From Marisa cornuarietis (taxonomy: Eukaryota; Mollusca; Gastropoda; Architaenioglossa; Ampullariidae), in the NCBI GenBank assembly GCA_004794655.1, contig SMMW01000090.1, positions 925,001 to 989,000 on the forward strand: a DNA stretch of 64,000 nucleotides. Direction: 5' to 3'. Made by a program: the position numbers and the translations under genes. The notes under the pieces were generated by a model. That model was not told where the DNA came from, ran no database searches, and worked only from the letters and a program-made list of their open reading frames with translations. Shown here piece by piece: positions 1 through 12,158 of this stretch. Numbering within the stretch: position 1 is the first letter of the stretch; every line of letters begins with the position of its first letter.

Positions 1-53
1 AATAGTAGAAGAAGTAGAAGAAGAAAAAAAAAAACAACAGAACTTGTTTGTGA

Positions 54-425
<372 letters not shown>

Positions 426-1268
426 GAATCACTCAGGAGAAAACGAAAGAGGACGTTACGAAATTTCTAAGTTGCGTGGAAAATTTTGCACAGAAAGACT
501 TGTGCAAATATGGACCATAACACGTCCTTCCCTTTTTGGGCGGATGTTGGCTGAGAGGTGGGGGGGGGGTGGACCTCGACAGGACAATTTTGGTGAAAAT
601 AGGGAGGCGGAAGAGGCGACGTTTCCAAGTTTTGTGCAATGTTATGCGCGTTAAACTTGTTGTGAATCATACGATGTTCTCTTTTTGGGTAGAACCCTCT
701 AGATTTAAGAGGGAAATTTTGGATTGAACCCGGACTAGCAGCAGCAGCAAGAAATTTTTTAGTTTGAAGTAAGCTCACTAATACGACAAATAAAAGGAAA
801 TTATCCATGTTACAACACACGAAAAATCTCTTTCCAGAACTTTTATAGTAGATTAATCTTCACTTTAAAAACAGACATTTTGATTCCAGAAAGCTCTATG
901 TCAAAGCATGAATTTCTTGTTGTTACGTTCCAATATTTGAGTTTCCTCTTCTCCTTTAATCACCCCTTTGTGACTCTTAACGAATCCGCTGAGTGCCAAC
1001 AAACCACAATATTATATGTTATAGATATTAAATTTAGTAGTGTTGCTTTCAACATGCTGGTTTTCTGCCTACTGTTGCCGTTGCTGAATATATTGTTGAC
1101 TGACTGAACTGTTATCAGAGCGCGTTGCGTAAAATGCATTATTTACAGATAATTGTGTACACAACCTTGCTATAATATTCTTTAATCAGATAAATTTTAA
1201 GCATTTTACAAATCTTTACACAATTAAACAGCACGTCCGCTTATGTGTTGTGTGGTGGGGGAGAAGGG

Positions 1269-1305
<37 letters not shown>

Positions 1306-1369
1306 AAAAATAGCTTACACTTTTTTTTTATAAGTAAAAGTAAGTTTGTTCTCTATCGTTTCTTTTTAA
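426..1369 (+). other. alpha-tubulin 3'UTR and downstream intergenic DNA
   Basis: No further coding similarity is seen here. A canonical AATAAA lies at 789-794, about 365 bases after the tubulin stop, and is the best candidate polyadenylation signal. A (GT)n microsatellite lies at about 1272-1303. The short open frames in this stretch show no recognisable protein. Confidence 0.5.
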
Positions 1370-1565
1370 GGTCGCGTGGGGAGTGAGGTGTTAGAGACAT
1401 CATTTTTCTGAGGGCCAGCTGTTTGTGGGTACAGTGCCCGTCTCCGTCGCTGGCTTACCTTTCATAACCTCTATGTAGTCGGGTACCCGACAGCTGGGTT
1501 GACTGAGGAAAGCTTAACACCAAATGGGAATCAAACCAGCGCCCCTCGGTTCCGATACTGCTTGC
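1370..1565 (-). repeat. putative tRNA-derived SINE
   Basis: On the - strand, GGTTTGATTCCC at 1526-1537 is a near-perfect pol III B box. It is followed by a unique-looking body containing the palindrome GTCGGGTACCCGAC. This is the layout of a tRNA-headed SINE. The A box is not convincing, and flanking target duplications were not identified, so the ends are approximate. Confidence 0.45.
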
Positions 1566-2670
1566 TCGTTCGTTCGCTCGCTCACCCACTCACCCCACTC
1601 ACTCCAGTCACTCGCCCCACTCACTCACCGATGAGAGTACCCACTTCCCCAAATTGTATTCACTCGTCCTGAATTTTTCTCGAACGTGATAATAGAACAC
1701 TGCCTGAGATAACATGTTAAACTTTATATATCGATGAAGTTTACTGCAGTCTTTTTTTCTAGTCTTTTTTCGATCCACATTATTGCGTTCATAAACGTGC
1801 AGGGTGAATATTAACTGTTAAAGCCAAACGGGTTGGTAGGTCTTCGTTGTGCAGAATGTTTGCATCAACAAGAACAATGTTTAGTGTCTAAACTCTCAAG
1901 GTCCTCTCAAAGGCTATTTAAACAGCAAGAATGAAAACCCCAGTTATCGTACAAATAATGTAATCCTTGTATATTTACCAGAGATAAGAGCTTAGGAAAA
2001 GCACACCAGGCCAAATAGAAATTTATGTGATGATAAGGGCAAAGAAATATTTTTCTCCCTGATGCGTTTTCATTTCAGAAGACATAAAATCTCCTTGAGA
2101 CGTCTGCGGTCAAAGCAAAAGTAAACATTACAAACAATGTTTCCATGTCTCTACAAATGAGGATAGGTCTGATGAGAATGGAGAATATTAAATTTACATT
2201 AAGTATTCTAATATTCAAGAGAATGCTGTGCCGTTTTTGTGTATAATAGGCATACAAAAAAGAGATCTGATTCACCGTCACCTGACTTTGTTGAGGGTTA
2301 ATTTAAGGCGTCGTTACTAGCTCTTTAGGTACACCCTACTTCCGGTTTAATATTTGAAACTTTACAGCAGAATTATTATTCTGGTAGACTGTTTCGCTGT
2401 TTCGACTTTCCTGTCTTCAAACAATGCTATGATCGACTTGTACCGCAGTAAATGTCTTGCTAGTATATCGCTAATTCTAGAATCTTGACTAAAGTCTGCA
2501 AAATCATTGATTATGTGCGCTCAAAATTGGATAACAGTCTATTAACTTGCAGAATCTTGAAAAAACTGACAGTTGTGGAAAATGGCGTAGCAGCCATGTA
2601 AGGAGACCAAGTACAACATTAACAGTTACAGCTGGTAATTGCTGCTTCGAACGCATAGTGCAGTTGCTAG
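1566..2670. other. intergenic DNA without recognised genes
   Basis: This stretch holds simple CACT/CACC-rich sequence near 1580-1630 and short open frames with no recognised family. Bases 2663-2670 are the left target-site duplication (GTTGCTAG) of the adjoining hAT element. Confidence 0.5.
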
Positions 2671-3633
2671 CAGGGCCGGTTCCACCTATTAGGCGAACTA
2701 GGCAGTCTCCTAGGGCGCAGAGACGGAGGGGGGGGGCGCAAAAATTGGCCTGCCGTTTTTTTTTTAAAGATGAATAATTTTAGGGAAAAATATCCTTTTC
2801 ACAGAATGACATTAGCAGAACACATTTCCTCTGCTTGTAGACTGACCACCAAGCTAGTTTCTCAGTACATGTATTACAGATGCAACAGAGATTGCATGTG
2901 AGTCAGAAATACAGCCAAGCTTTGAGAAATACCAAGTACCAAGAAAAAGAAGAACTAAACGATAATTTGACTACGAGGCTGCCGACGACACAATAGAAGA
3001 CCCTGCTGAAAATTTCAATGTCAGTTTTTTTTATTCTGTGGTAGACACCCACTGCGTCCATTGAAAACAGATTTAAACAGATTCAGGAGCACAGTGTGTT
3101 ATTTGGATTTCTTTATGATATCCAAAGCATTTCTGAAAAACCAACGAAGGACATTCTACTATCTTGCGAGGTCTTGGAAAAGTCGCTAATGCACAGAGAC
3201 AGCAAAGACAATGAGCCCTAAAGAAGTCTTAACATTCATTATCCAACATAAGCTATTTGATATGGTGCCGAATGTTGTAGTGTCTCTCAGAATTTTATTG
3301 ACCCTTCCAATTTCTGTTGCCAATGCAGAACGGAGTTTCTCAAAATTAAAATTAATTAAAAATTATATGAGATCAACAATGTTGCAAGAGAGAGAGACTG
3401 GGCTGGCCACCATATCTATTGAGCATGACTTGGCAAATGCACTAAATCTGAAGGAACTGATAACTCGTTTTGCACAGCAAAAAGCAATAAAAGTGAGGTT
3501 TTAAGCATCAATTTCATGACCAGGAGTGAATAAATTGCAAAATAAATGATATGTTATGGTTCACTTTTTGTGAGGTAGGGGACGCAGAATTTTTCTTTCG
3601 CCTAGGGCGCAACACAGCTTAGCGCTGGCCTTG
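2671..3633 (+). mobile_element. hAT-superfamily DNA transposon, internally deleted
   Basis: The left end starts CAGGGCCGG and the right end finishes CTGGCCTTG, imperfect inverted termini of the hAT CAGRG type. The subterminal motif CCTAGGGCGC occurs near both ends (2710-2719 and 3601-3610, in inverted context at the right). The flanking 8-mers GTTGCTAG (2663-2670) and GGTGCTAG (3634-3641) match at 7 of 8 positions, the 8-bp target duplication expected for hAT. Readable transposase remains from about 2880 to 3504, including residues resembling DYEAADDTIEDPAENF, and closes with the C-terminal dimerisation domain. At 963 bp it is far shorter than an autonomous hAT and has frame breaks, so it is a deleted, probably inactive copy. 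Ends are set by the termini plus the target duplication. Confidence 0.85.
3211..3504 (+). pseudogene. hAT transposase C-terminal dimerisation domain (remnant)
   Basis: The translated 97-residue frame contains LRILLTLPISVANAERSFSK and then LKLIKNYMRSTM. This is the hAT C-terminal dimerisation signature (hydrophobic LLTLPxSxAxxERSFS block, then RST/RL). The type is the one often labelled zinc finger MYM-type protein 1-like or PKR-repressor-like in animal genomes. It ends at a natural TAA 130 bases before the right terminus of the element. Upstream coding is interrupted by a deletion and frame changes, so no intact transposase is encoded. It is transposon-derived and not a host gene. Confidence 0.85.
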
Positions 3634-4844
3634 GGTGCTAGCAGGGAGTACATACTCTCTGGTGCTAGTAAATCCGGTTCACAGGTAGTATAGATAGCAC
3701 AAAGCTAGTGTCTGTTTTGACAAGACGACTGTTTCACGCCATTCGGCTGCAAGCAGGTGCCTTTACTGGAGTTGAAAGTTCACTTTACTATGGAAGTAAT
3801 GAAAGAGCTTGCCTTGGCGCGATACACGAGTCGATACAATATTTTCCTATCGTCAACATTCTGTTTTCATTGAATTGATCATCTGTTCTTATTCTTTGCC
3901 GTTGCACTGCTACGCTGGATCTGCCATTTATTTTTTCTCTTTTGTAATGGAACACACACTGTCACAGAGAGAGAAAAAGATTTTTTTTCAATATTCATAA
4001 CTTCTCTATTTTATTGATCAGTATTTTTTCTACTCTTTCTGCACACCGCTATTTTATCTGATTCTTATTACAGTGTCAACGTGTGCCTGTCTGTTCTTGA
4101 CGAGTGAAAAAAATTCTCGGGGCAATATCAGCTACCATTTGCATCTGTTGTATGTGAGAACAAAAACATAGCTCAGGTATCGAAGTTCTGATCTATTGAT
4201 ACACCCTACACGCTACTCCGCGCTGGATCGACGCGATCGCGTTGCCAATTTTTCTCTCCTCTTCATTGATCAGCAGCGATTCCCTGTGAGAGTCCAGCAT
4301 AGCCAAACCGTTATAGTCATACTTGGCTGCTTGGCCGTGACAGTTTGTGGCTTTCGTCTTCTTGTTGAAATGTTCAAGTTAAATGTGAACATCAGCGTAA
4401 CGTGCACAGCCGTGACAGAAAAAAATAGTTGTATACTCCAGGGCTGTTCTGCTGATTTTCTCTAGCCAGAAAACTTTGTCGTTGTCCGTGTTCTTCTAAT
4501 GACACATTCAGTTCCGTTTGGATTCACATTTTGGAAATTCACTGCACTGAGAACAAGCAACGGTCTTTGAAACGGAAGTTTGTAGTCGATTTCGCTGTAA
4601 TAAGGATACAATTACACATAATATCTGTAATTCGACCTGCAATTAAGAGTGTTAGTTATAAGCAGAAACTAAGAACAAGCCTACGCCAACCAAGCTAAAA
4701 TTCTGTGGTCAGTTTCGTCGACCGACAAACGAACAACACACTTATTTTCAGCGGACGAGACATTCTTTTCGGTACAGACAGGAAAGCTGTTTGCTGAAGA
4801 AAACGAAGACGACAACGGTCGTTGTGCCGAGAAGGCGGCTGCCC
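3634..4844. other. intergenic DNA and 5'UTR of the coiled-coil gene
   Basis: No gene is recognised between the hAT element and the ATG at 4845. The last 100-200 bases before 4845 are likely the 5'UTR of the gene at 4845-12158, but no TATA box or clear initiator was seen. The open frames here show no recognisable domain. Confidence 0.4.
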
Positions 4845-7800
4845 ATGGAGAAGCACAACTATTCCAGGACGGGTTCAGGTGGCTCCATCACCATGACTGC
4901 CAAGGACTCGAGACATAGTGACGATGCTGGATCGACTTTGGAGGAAGCAGACTTCAATTTTAGGTAAGATTTCATGTCATTTGAAACACGCGGTGGAAAA
5001 ACTGCCCCTTAGTATGATATATCAAGGCCAGCGGAGGTAAAAGGAAGGAGAGGGTTGGGCTTCGTATGCCTCCACTAGGCGCGGTGAACCACTTACAGTT
5101 CACTGCATGTTTGGTTGTGGGATGCTTTATCCTTTCACTTCAGAAAAAAAAAACCGGTAGGACGCAAAAATAAACCCATAGTCGATTTGTGTCCATTTCA
5201 CTGCAAGTTTTACCGTTACCAACTTTCCCGTTTTTCTTAAATAATAATAATGAAACATTGTTGTTGCAGCTGCATTTGTGCATTATTTTGTTGAAGAAAT
5301 GCATTTACATGTGAATTCAAACCACTATATAAAAATGAAAGAAATGTTAAAGTCAAATCAATTCAGTGGGACATTTAGGAAAATGTCAACATGCCAACAA
5401 TGAGTCGCCTAAGATAAAGTCAACGAATAGAACTACGTCACGGACACCAGCTACACCTGAGAAAACATAACTGTTGATTCATATATATATATATATACAC
5501 CCACTACTCTGCCGTAAAAATACGCATTTAAAAACAAGAACACATACGGAGACACCCTGAAATGTCCCACCCATACCCAGATCAGCACAATCCCCAAACA
5601 CAACAGTTTTACAAGCTTCAGCCTTTCAGACATTCAAGCAACGCAACAAACACCATTAATCATAACCAAATGGAATATATTCATTTATGAATCAGCATGT
5701 TTCTGGAAGGAAAACAAACTAAATGACAGGACTGTTTATTAAAAGCTTTTCAATCTTTTTATGAACCTACCCTTCAATAACAAAACGTTCTTACTCACCG
5801 ACCGATTCAATCGTCAGGTATTAGATTTATACAAAGATGTTTACTGGGACGGGGAGAAAATGCTTTTTATTTTGAGAGACGACAATGATACCTTTTGTCA
5901 CCTGAAAGCTGCCACGGCGTTTGTCAAGTACATTCAGCGTGCACTATTAACTAGGACACCGAGGTATGTCCACTGAGCTGTTCTTTTGCACAGTTGGTTT
6001 GACAGGAAGGCTTTCATTTAGATTTTAGAGAAAGGTTTTGACGAAATCGGATACAACCTTTGTCCTTTGTCCTCACGCTCTGACTGACCGCATAAATATG
6101 TGGCAGGTGAAAATGACCCCGGGGCGAAAAGCGAGAGGAAGAGCTGTTTACTCAGATGTGCCTGAACAAGCGGACAGGTGACTGTTACCCCCTCCTGCCC
6201 TCTCGATCTCGCTCGCTGGTAAACAGTCTTCATGTCGCAAGTGAGTCAAGGGGTAAGCCGGAGGTCAAAGGCACGCTTCGGGCTCATGCCTAACGCCTGC
6301 CAAACTCTAAAGAGAAATTTAATACGCAAGTCTTTTCCAACACACGTTTCACAGAAAGCAAGTTATATTGAAATAAAATAATGCTTATAGCATTCCACGT
6401 ATCTTGCGTTCTATCCACATCCGGCAAATTCGCGATTGCGCAGGCGCAGTTGAAACGGAAACGGGCGCTCCCATAGATTGCTGGATCAGTCAGCGATTCA
6501 CTTACTCGTTAAAAGCATACAAATGCAAAAACCCTACTCCACATTGCCACACCCACTTCGTTTCGTAGAATATAAGAGAGATGCACAAACCCTATCATTC
6601 ATTGTCACATCCATTTCATTTCGCAAAGCAGTGACGAGGTGTACAACCCTCATCCACACCTTATGTACGCATGCGGGTATGCGCTCCAGCTTGTTTTAGT
6701 TACCGACAAAACTGCCCAATACATTTGTGTAGCACCCTCATTCTTACACACCCACATAAATAACTGCACCTTCTTTTGATAAACAGATTACAACGCCTCC
6801 GATGTTTCCCTATTTCCCATTTACCTACAAGCGGTATTCCAGATGGGAATAAACAGATTCGACTCCTTGTTCAAAGACAAGGCGTGTCACCACTCTCCTA
6901 TCTCAAATATTATGGTCCTGATCATCTAATGTGAAATGAGATATCAGACTTTGTTTCTCAAATCTCACCGGCTGGTGCTCTTTGGAAAAGTTCCGCCTTG
7001 CTAGGTCCTGGAGATTACATTCTCGGGAAGGGGTGGGGGGATTTTTTTGTGTTTCTCCTGTTTCTGTGGGGTTTGATGTCAGGTATTAAGGGTCTAATAT
7101 TGACTTCGGTCGCGATCAGTCACCGCCGCAGTGACAGCTCGCGAGGGCAAGTCTATGGGTCAGGCCATTGGCGTGGCGCGGGATCGATGTCGTTAACACT
7201 GCTCTACGCATGTGGATGATTAAATAACAGGAGGCCAGTCCCCGATCGAGGTGACGAGAATTACGCCTTCAGGATTCGCTATTCAGCTTCATTTTTTTTC
7301 AGTCATTTGCCTTTTGTCAGATACTTTAATTATTTACTCTCAGCAGTCTAGATTCTGAGCTTTTGTGCAATGCTAGTCGTAAGACATTCCTAATCAAGAT
7401 CTTATACCTCATCAAAGATACACAAAAATAGGGGATTTCTTCTGTATTTGTTATCATCTATTTATCGCATGCTTGTCTACTTGTGTGACTTAGTGTGTCT
7501 TTGTTCCTGAGCATGTTTGAGTTTGTATGTTCCCTTGTGTCTGTGTTCCTCTGTGTACATGTTTATTCACATCTTTGTATCTGCGCTTTTATGCATAAGT
7601 TCCCAGTCATCCTTCATGAGATCCGTAGATGGAAAGAGTAGGGATTTAAGGCTGTGTGGAAGGATATGGGTGTGACAGTTGGTGAGCGGGTGACAATGCG
7701 CTAGTGATCACGGGAGGGGTGAGGGGAGGAAGGGGGAAAACAGAGCCCACCTCCACTTTTAATTTACAAAAAGTACAGCACCACTGCACCTTTTTCCTTC

Positions 7801-9497
7801 CTGATCAAGACTTGGTCCGTTATATACACCCAAGAACAATTAAACGATCAAATTTTGACTTCCCTTGACGCTTCGTTTTATATCCACGAACCAAAAGATC
7901 AACCTTTTGACTTTCCCTGGCGCTGCTAGCGTAGCCAACGAGCATGGTGTCGCGATTTGTACAAACAAGGTCCCTGACATTATGCAGTCCAGGAAAGGTG
8001 ACAGCAAGAGGAACAATGTCATAGCAATTTCATCTGTACTTGCGAGTCGCTCAGATTTTACGACCAGTAAAACTTCAATGAGGCTTTGGAAAAAAGACGA
8101 CAGGGACCTGGTTCCGGTTATATTTGTCTGCCAGGGCGTAGCCGATACGATTCACATGGAGCAAACATGTGCTCTATGCCCAAACACGGTGGGTGTTTTA
8201 CGGGTTCGAACCAAATTGACCTTAATTCACTCTCACCTGCGTTGTCTGAATACAAAGTGCTGGCGCTTAATTGCCTTTCACAAGCGAGACTATCAAAAGG
8301 GACTGCGACAGCTATAAAGAAAATTGTATGGGGGAAACCGCCCAGCCATTTGCTCCACATGGCGCCATCTTCTTGTATTGCCGGTTTTAAATTCACTGGT
8401 CGAGTGATAATAGCCTGTCTGTTTATACAGCACCTCTTTAGTCAACTAGACCCAATTGATCTGTCTCTGCTATTCATCTATTCATCTATCTCGCTGATAA
8501 TGTCACTAAAACGTGTGGCTAACTCGTCAAACCTAGCGTATTACCTCGTGGTGTTGACAGCTGTTATCACTAGAAACTCGTGACTACCGTACACTACGAG
8601 TTACTACCAGAGACATGAGACCACCATATGTGTGACTGCGAAATACAGTTATCACTAGACACTTGTGACCTCTTACGTGTTACCATACCTGTAAATTTTA
8701 ACTAATAGTACTGTTATCCGCTTTTAGCACAAGTATTATACATGTTACCAGGAGGTACATGATTGTAAATCACGTGTTTTTCCTTAAAGCAACTTGCTTT
8801 TACTTTGGTAGACACACGACCGATCACCAGAGCCTTTGCTCAGAGCACAAATACGTGCAATCTCCATTTGTGGTTTGCACAGTCGTTGATCTCATCATTA
8901 TCAATTTAAGTAGCTCTGCTGGGTAGGAAGAGGCAAATTTTTCAAAATGATCCACGAACTGGAGACCGTATGGACAAAAAATTTAAAAATCTCAAGTGCC
9001 AATGTAAATTCTACCTAGTGTCTGAGGTGTATACAGGGGCCTTTATGTGAACAAATGGATATGTCTCGCACTGTTGATTAGTTTGTCGAATGGACGGGTG
9101 AATGAGCCGGTAAGTGATTTTTTTAGACGCAGGTATCGAGTAACTAGATGAGTAAGAGTGAAAGAATGAGTTTTAAAGACCCGTAGGCTTGTGTGTAGAG
9201 CAGCCATTCTTTTAAACGGTCAACCACGGACGTGTGTAGGTGGACTGCTGTCTGTCTGCCGAGACCAACGCTGAGCCTCTTGCGAAGTCCGCTGTTAGTC
9301 TCAGCGAGTTTAAACAATGAATATGACTAAACCGGAAGATTTGTAGTCAAAAGCCTCGTTCTAGTAGTTAACTGAAAAATAATGTCTGCAAGCAGTCCAG
9401 TAATACAAATTTGTGGGTCAACAGTTCATCTTTGCTTCTACTTCAGCTCATAGGTTCCCAGACAAACTCTTTTAGTGTTGTCAGTATCTAAACAGGA

Positions 9498-9528
<31 letters not shown>

Positions 9529-12158
9529 CAATGTACTATACTTTATACATCATTTTATTTATCAGGGTTGAACCATAGAATGTATGACCGGAATTTGCAG
9601 CTGGAATGCGGTAATGGACACCAAAGGCTAAATCATTTGCATTTAGAATCGAATCGAACAGTTAATGTACATGCCACTACAGTTAAAAGATATAACTAAA
9701 TGTTTTACTCTAAAGTCTGAAATAATGTGTTAATACCAACGAAAAAGTTCTTTTGTTCCAGAACTGGTGATTCGGACGGGGAAGAAGACGCCTCAACGGG
9801 AGACAAACTTCAGGTAATTACTCCTGACAGGGGATGTTGTGTTCTGGGCACGGTTAGGAAGTGTTTCATGTACGACCCACAATCAAATAAATACACAGAA
9901 GGATGTGGGACAATACACAGAAACCACTTGTACCGAAAGGAAGCAATACTGACGTGTTGGGTTTATAGTATTATTATGGTATAGTATAAATACTCTTTAT
10001 TTTTGCATTAATTAGACTTGCCTAGGAGCTGTAGTGCAGGAAAACTTTTCTATAACCTTTTAATTTCCCGCTACTGAATGCTGAATGATGTAAGCTGCAA
10101 ATACCAGGCTACAAATATAGAAAACTTTAATAAACATGTTTCTATTTCGTTACTGGTTAATATTCTACGGCATATTTTAAATGTAAATTTTACTCCCAAC
10201 ACCTGCTTTGTACAACATTTTCTTGTTGTAGCTGTGACAATTGCATTAAAAGAAGTGTGTGGTACGCTGTAGAGGTGTATACAGCACACGGCCTTAAACA
10301 GTTGTCTGTTTCTATAAACATTTCACATACATGAAGAAATAAGTTAAGTACTCTACGATCAGATTGCCACATCCACACTCTATTTGTGTGTCTTAAATAT
10401 TTATATATTTTTGTACACCTTAAAGTCAAATGTTTTTCTAGTGAATCTTAAAATAAAACTGTTCGAGTACACAAAATTTGTCACCAGCAGCTTAGGTGTG
10501 ACAATGCAATTCTGTTACAGCTACGACTACTTCTATTGGAAGAAAAGGAACGCAGTGAACTCATGAGAAAGCAGATCGACGCCTTCCAGGACAAGGTATC
10601 CTTGTGCTTCAAGACCTTTAGTCCCGACGTGCTTCTTGCGTACATCCAAGCTCTTGCCTCGCTTCCTAACCAAAACGAAATCCTGGTGAGCTCACTTCAC
10701 TCACTAGCGCGTCTGCGCATGGTAGTGCAGCAGCAACTGAGGCGAGCGAGCATGCGCACTGACGGTACCATCTACTTCGCAGCCAATCAGCAGACGTCGG
10801 GAATCGCGCGCTGCATGCAGTACTTTGTGTGGTTCTTCGAGTTCGTGGACTACCTTGGAGAGCTGCACCGCAATTTCGTCGAGAGGATCTTCCTCCCGCT
10901 TTTCAGGTTTTTCCACGAATCTACCTTCCTGCACAGTCAAGGCCGAACGATCACTTCCGGTTCAAACTTCTCAAAGTTCAGTCAGTTTTCCCAAGATAGT
11001 TATGAAATGGACGACGCGGAACACGTCATCAACGAAGACGGCAAAACGGACTCAGACGTAGAAAGGGCACGTCAAAGGTTACACTCGAAACTTGCACTCG
11101 CTTTGCTCGGCAAAGAGTTCGCTGAGGTCAAGGCGCTCTACGACACGACTGAAGTGGAGAAGGTTGCGCAGAGGCTGTCCTTTCTTAAGGAACAGCTCGA
11201 CTTCATGCTTGAGGAGGAAGATGAGATGGACCCAGACCTCTTCAGCTCCGATAGCGCCAGGCTAGTGCACCACCTCGATATGTCGGAAGGCACGGAGAAT
11301 CTTGTTCGCTTACCAGTGGACCTGCTGGTCAAGTTCCGCAAGGCCATATGGCTGTCACAACAGTGGCTGGACCTCGACGACCGGCGGACCAAAGACCTGG
11401 GCGAGAAGCTTAAGAAGATCGTGGCGTTGGAGAACGCACTGACCTTGCGCCTGACCTCCCTCGATCGCCATATCAGCAGCCACGAGCGTAAGCTGGAGAA
11501 GCAGACTGCGGAGCTTCAAATTCTGCTGCAGCGGGAGGAACGCTGCGAGGACCTAACGCTGAGCCTGTACGACATCGACAATAAAATCCGGACGACGCAG
11601 AAGGAAATGGAGCAGCTCCGCCAGCATCGTGACCGCATCGTGGCCCGAATCGTGAAAGTCACAAAGCGAGGGGACGTGGGGCTGAGTGGGGAATACAAGA
11701 GGCTGAAGTTGGAGTTCGAGCGAAACAAGCTGCAGCGGTTCTTACTGGAGCGCAAGCTGGCCACACTGACCTACCACCGCCAGGTGGCGGAAGAGGACAA
11801 ACGCGTCGAGGTCAACGTGCGGCCATGCATCGTGCGTCACACTAACCACGTGCAGGACACGTGCGAGCGGCTGGAGGAAACCTTGGGGGAGGAGAGGAGG
11901 CAGCGGGACAACATCCGCAGCGCTCTGCTTCCCATCCGTCAGGATCGCCAGGAACTGGCCAACAAGCTGACTCGCATGAGCTCCTCGCGTCGCCGGGTAG
12001 AGGGCGCCATGGGCATCGACTCCAGCGGACAGGGGCTACACGCTGGCGGAGCAAAGTTTGTAAGGACATACCACTCGCCGCTGCCGAGGTCTCGAGTGAA
12101 CCCGCATGCGAAGAAGGCCGTGAGTACGATTGGATGGATGTCGCCTATCGAGTGGTGA
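4845..12158 (+). CDS. uncharacterised coiled-coil protein, 602 aa, three exons
   Basis: The exons are 4845-4963, 9762-9813 and 10521-12158 (TGA end), joined in phases 2 and 0. Donors are GTAAGA and GTAATT; acceptors are TTCCAG and TTACAG. The start ATG is the first in a frame opening after GCCC and gives MEKHNYSRTGSGGS. The N-terminal 57 residues are Ser/Thr/Asp/Glu-rich and likely disordered. The large third exon begins LRLLLLEEKERSELMRKQID and continues with a helical alpha domain rich in aromatic residues (CMQYFVWFFEFVDYLGELHR). After an acidic linker there are long heptad-like helices, for example KLKKIVALENALTLRLTSLD and KTTQKEMEQLRQHRDR-like stretches, ending with a basic, Pro-containing tail. 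There is no signal peptide or membrane span. I do not recognise the family; a cytoskeletal or ciliary scaffold is only a guess from the coiled coils. An AATAAA lies at 12379-12384. The coding assignment is secure; the function is unknown. Confidence 0.85.
4964..9761 (+). other. intron 1 of the coiled-coil gene
   Basis: This 4.8-kb intron has donor GTAAGA and acceptor TTCCAG. It contains an (AT)n tract near 5480-5498 and a (CT)n/(AT)n tract near 9499-9530, and no coding similarity that I can identify. The open frames at 7865-8583 overlap in different frames and show no family signature. Confidence 0.6.

Noticed and set aside
7865..8583. Overlapping 150- and 165-residue open frames inside intron 1 of the coiled-coil gene
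   Set aside because: No domain, no conserved motif, overlapping frames and no splice or promoter support.
10704..12069. Reverse-strand open frames opposite exon 3 of the coiled-coil gene
   Set aside because: They mirror the GC-rich coding exon and have Ser/Arg-biased composition typical of antisense shadows.
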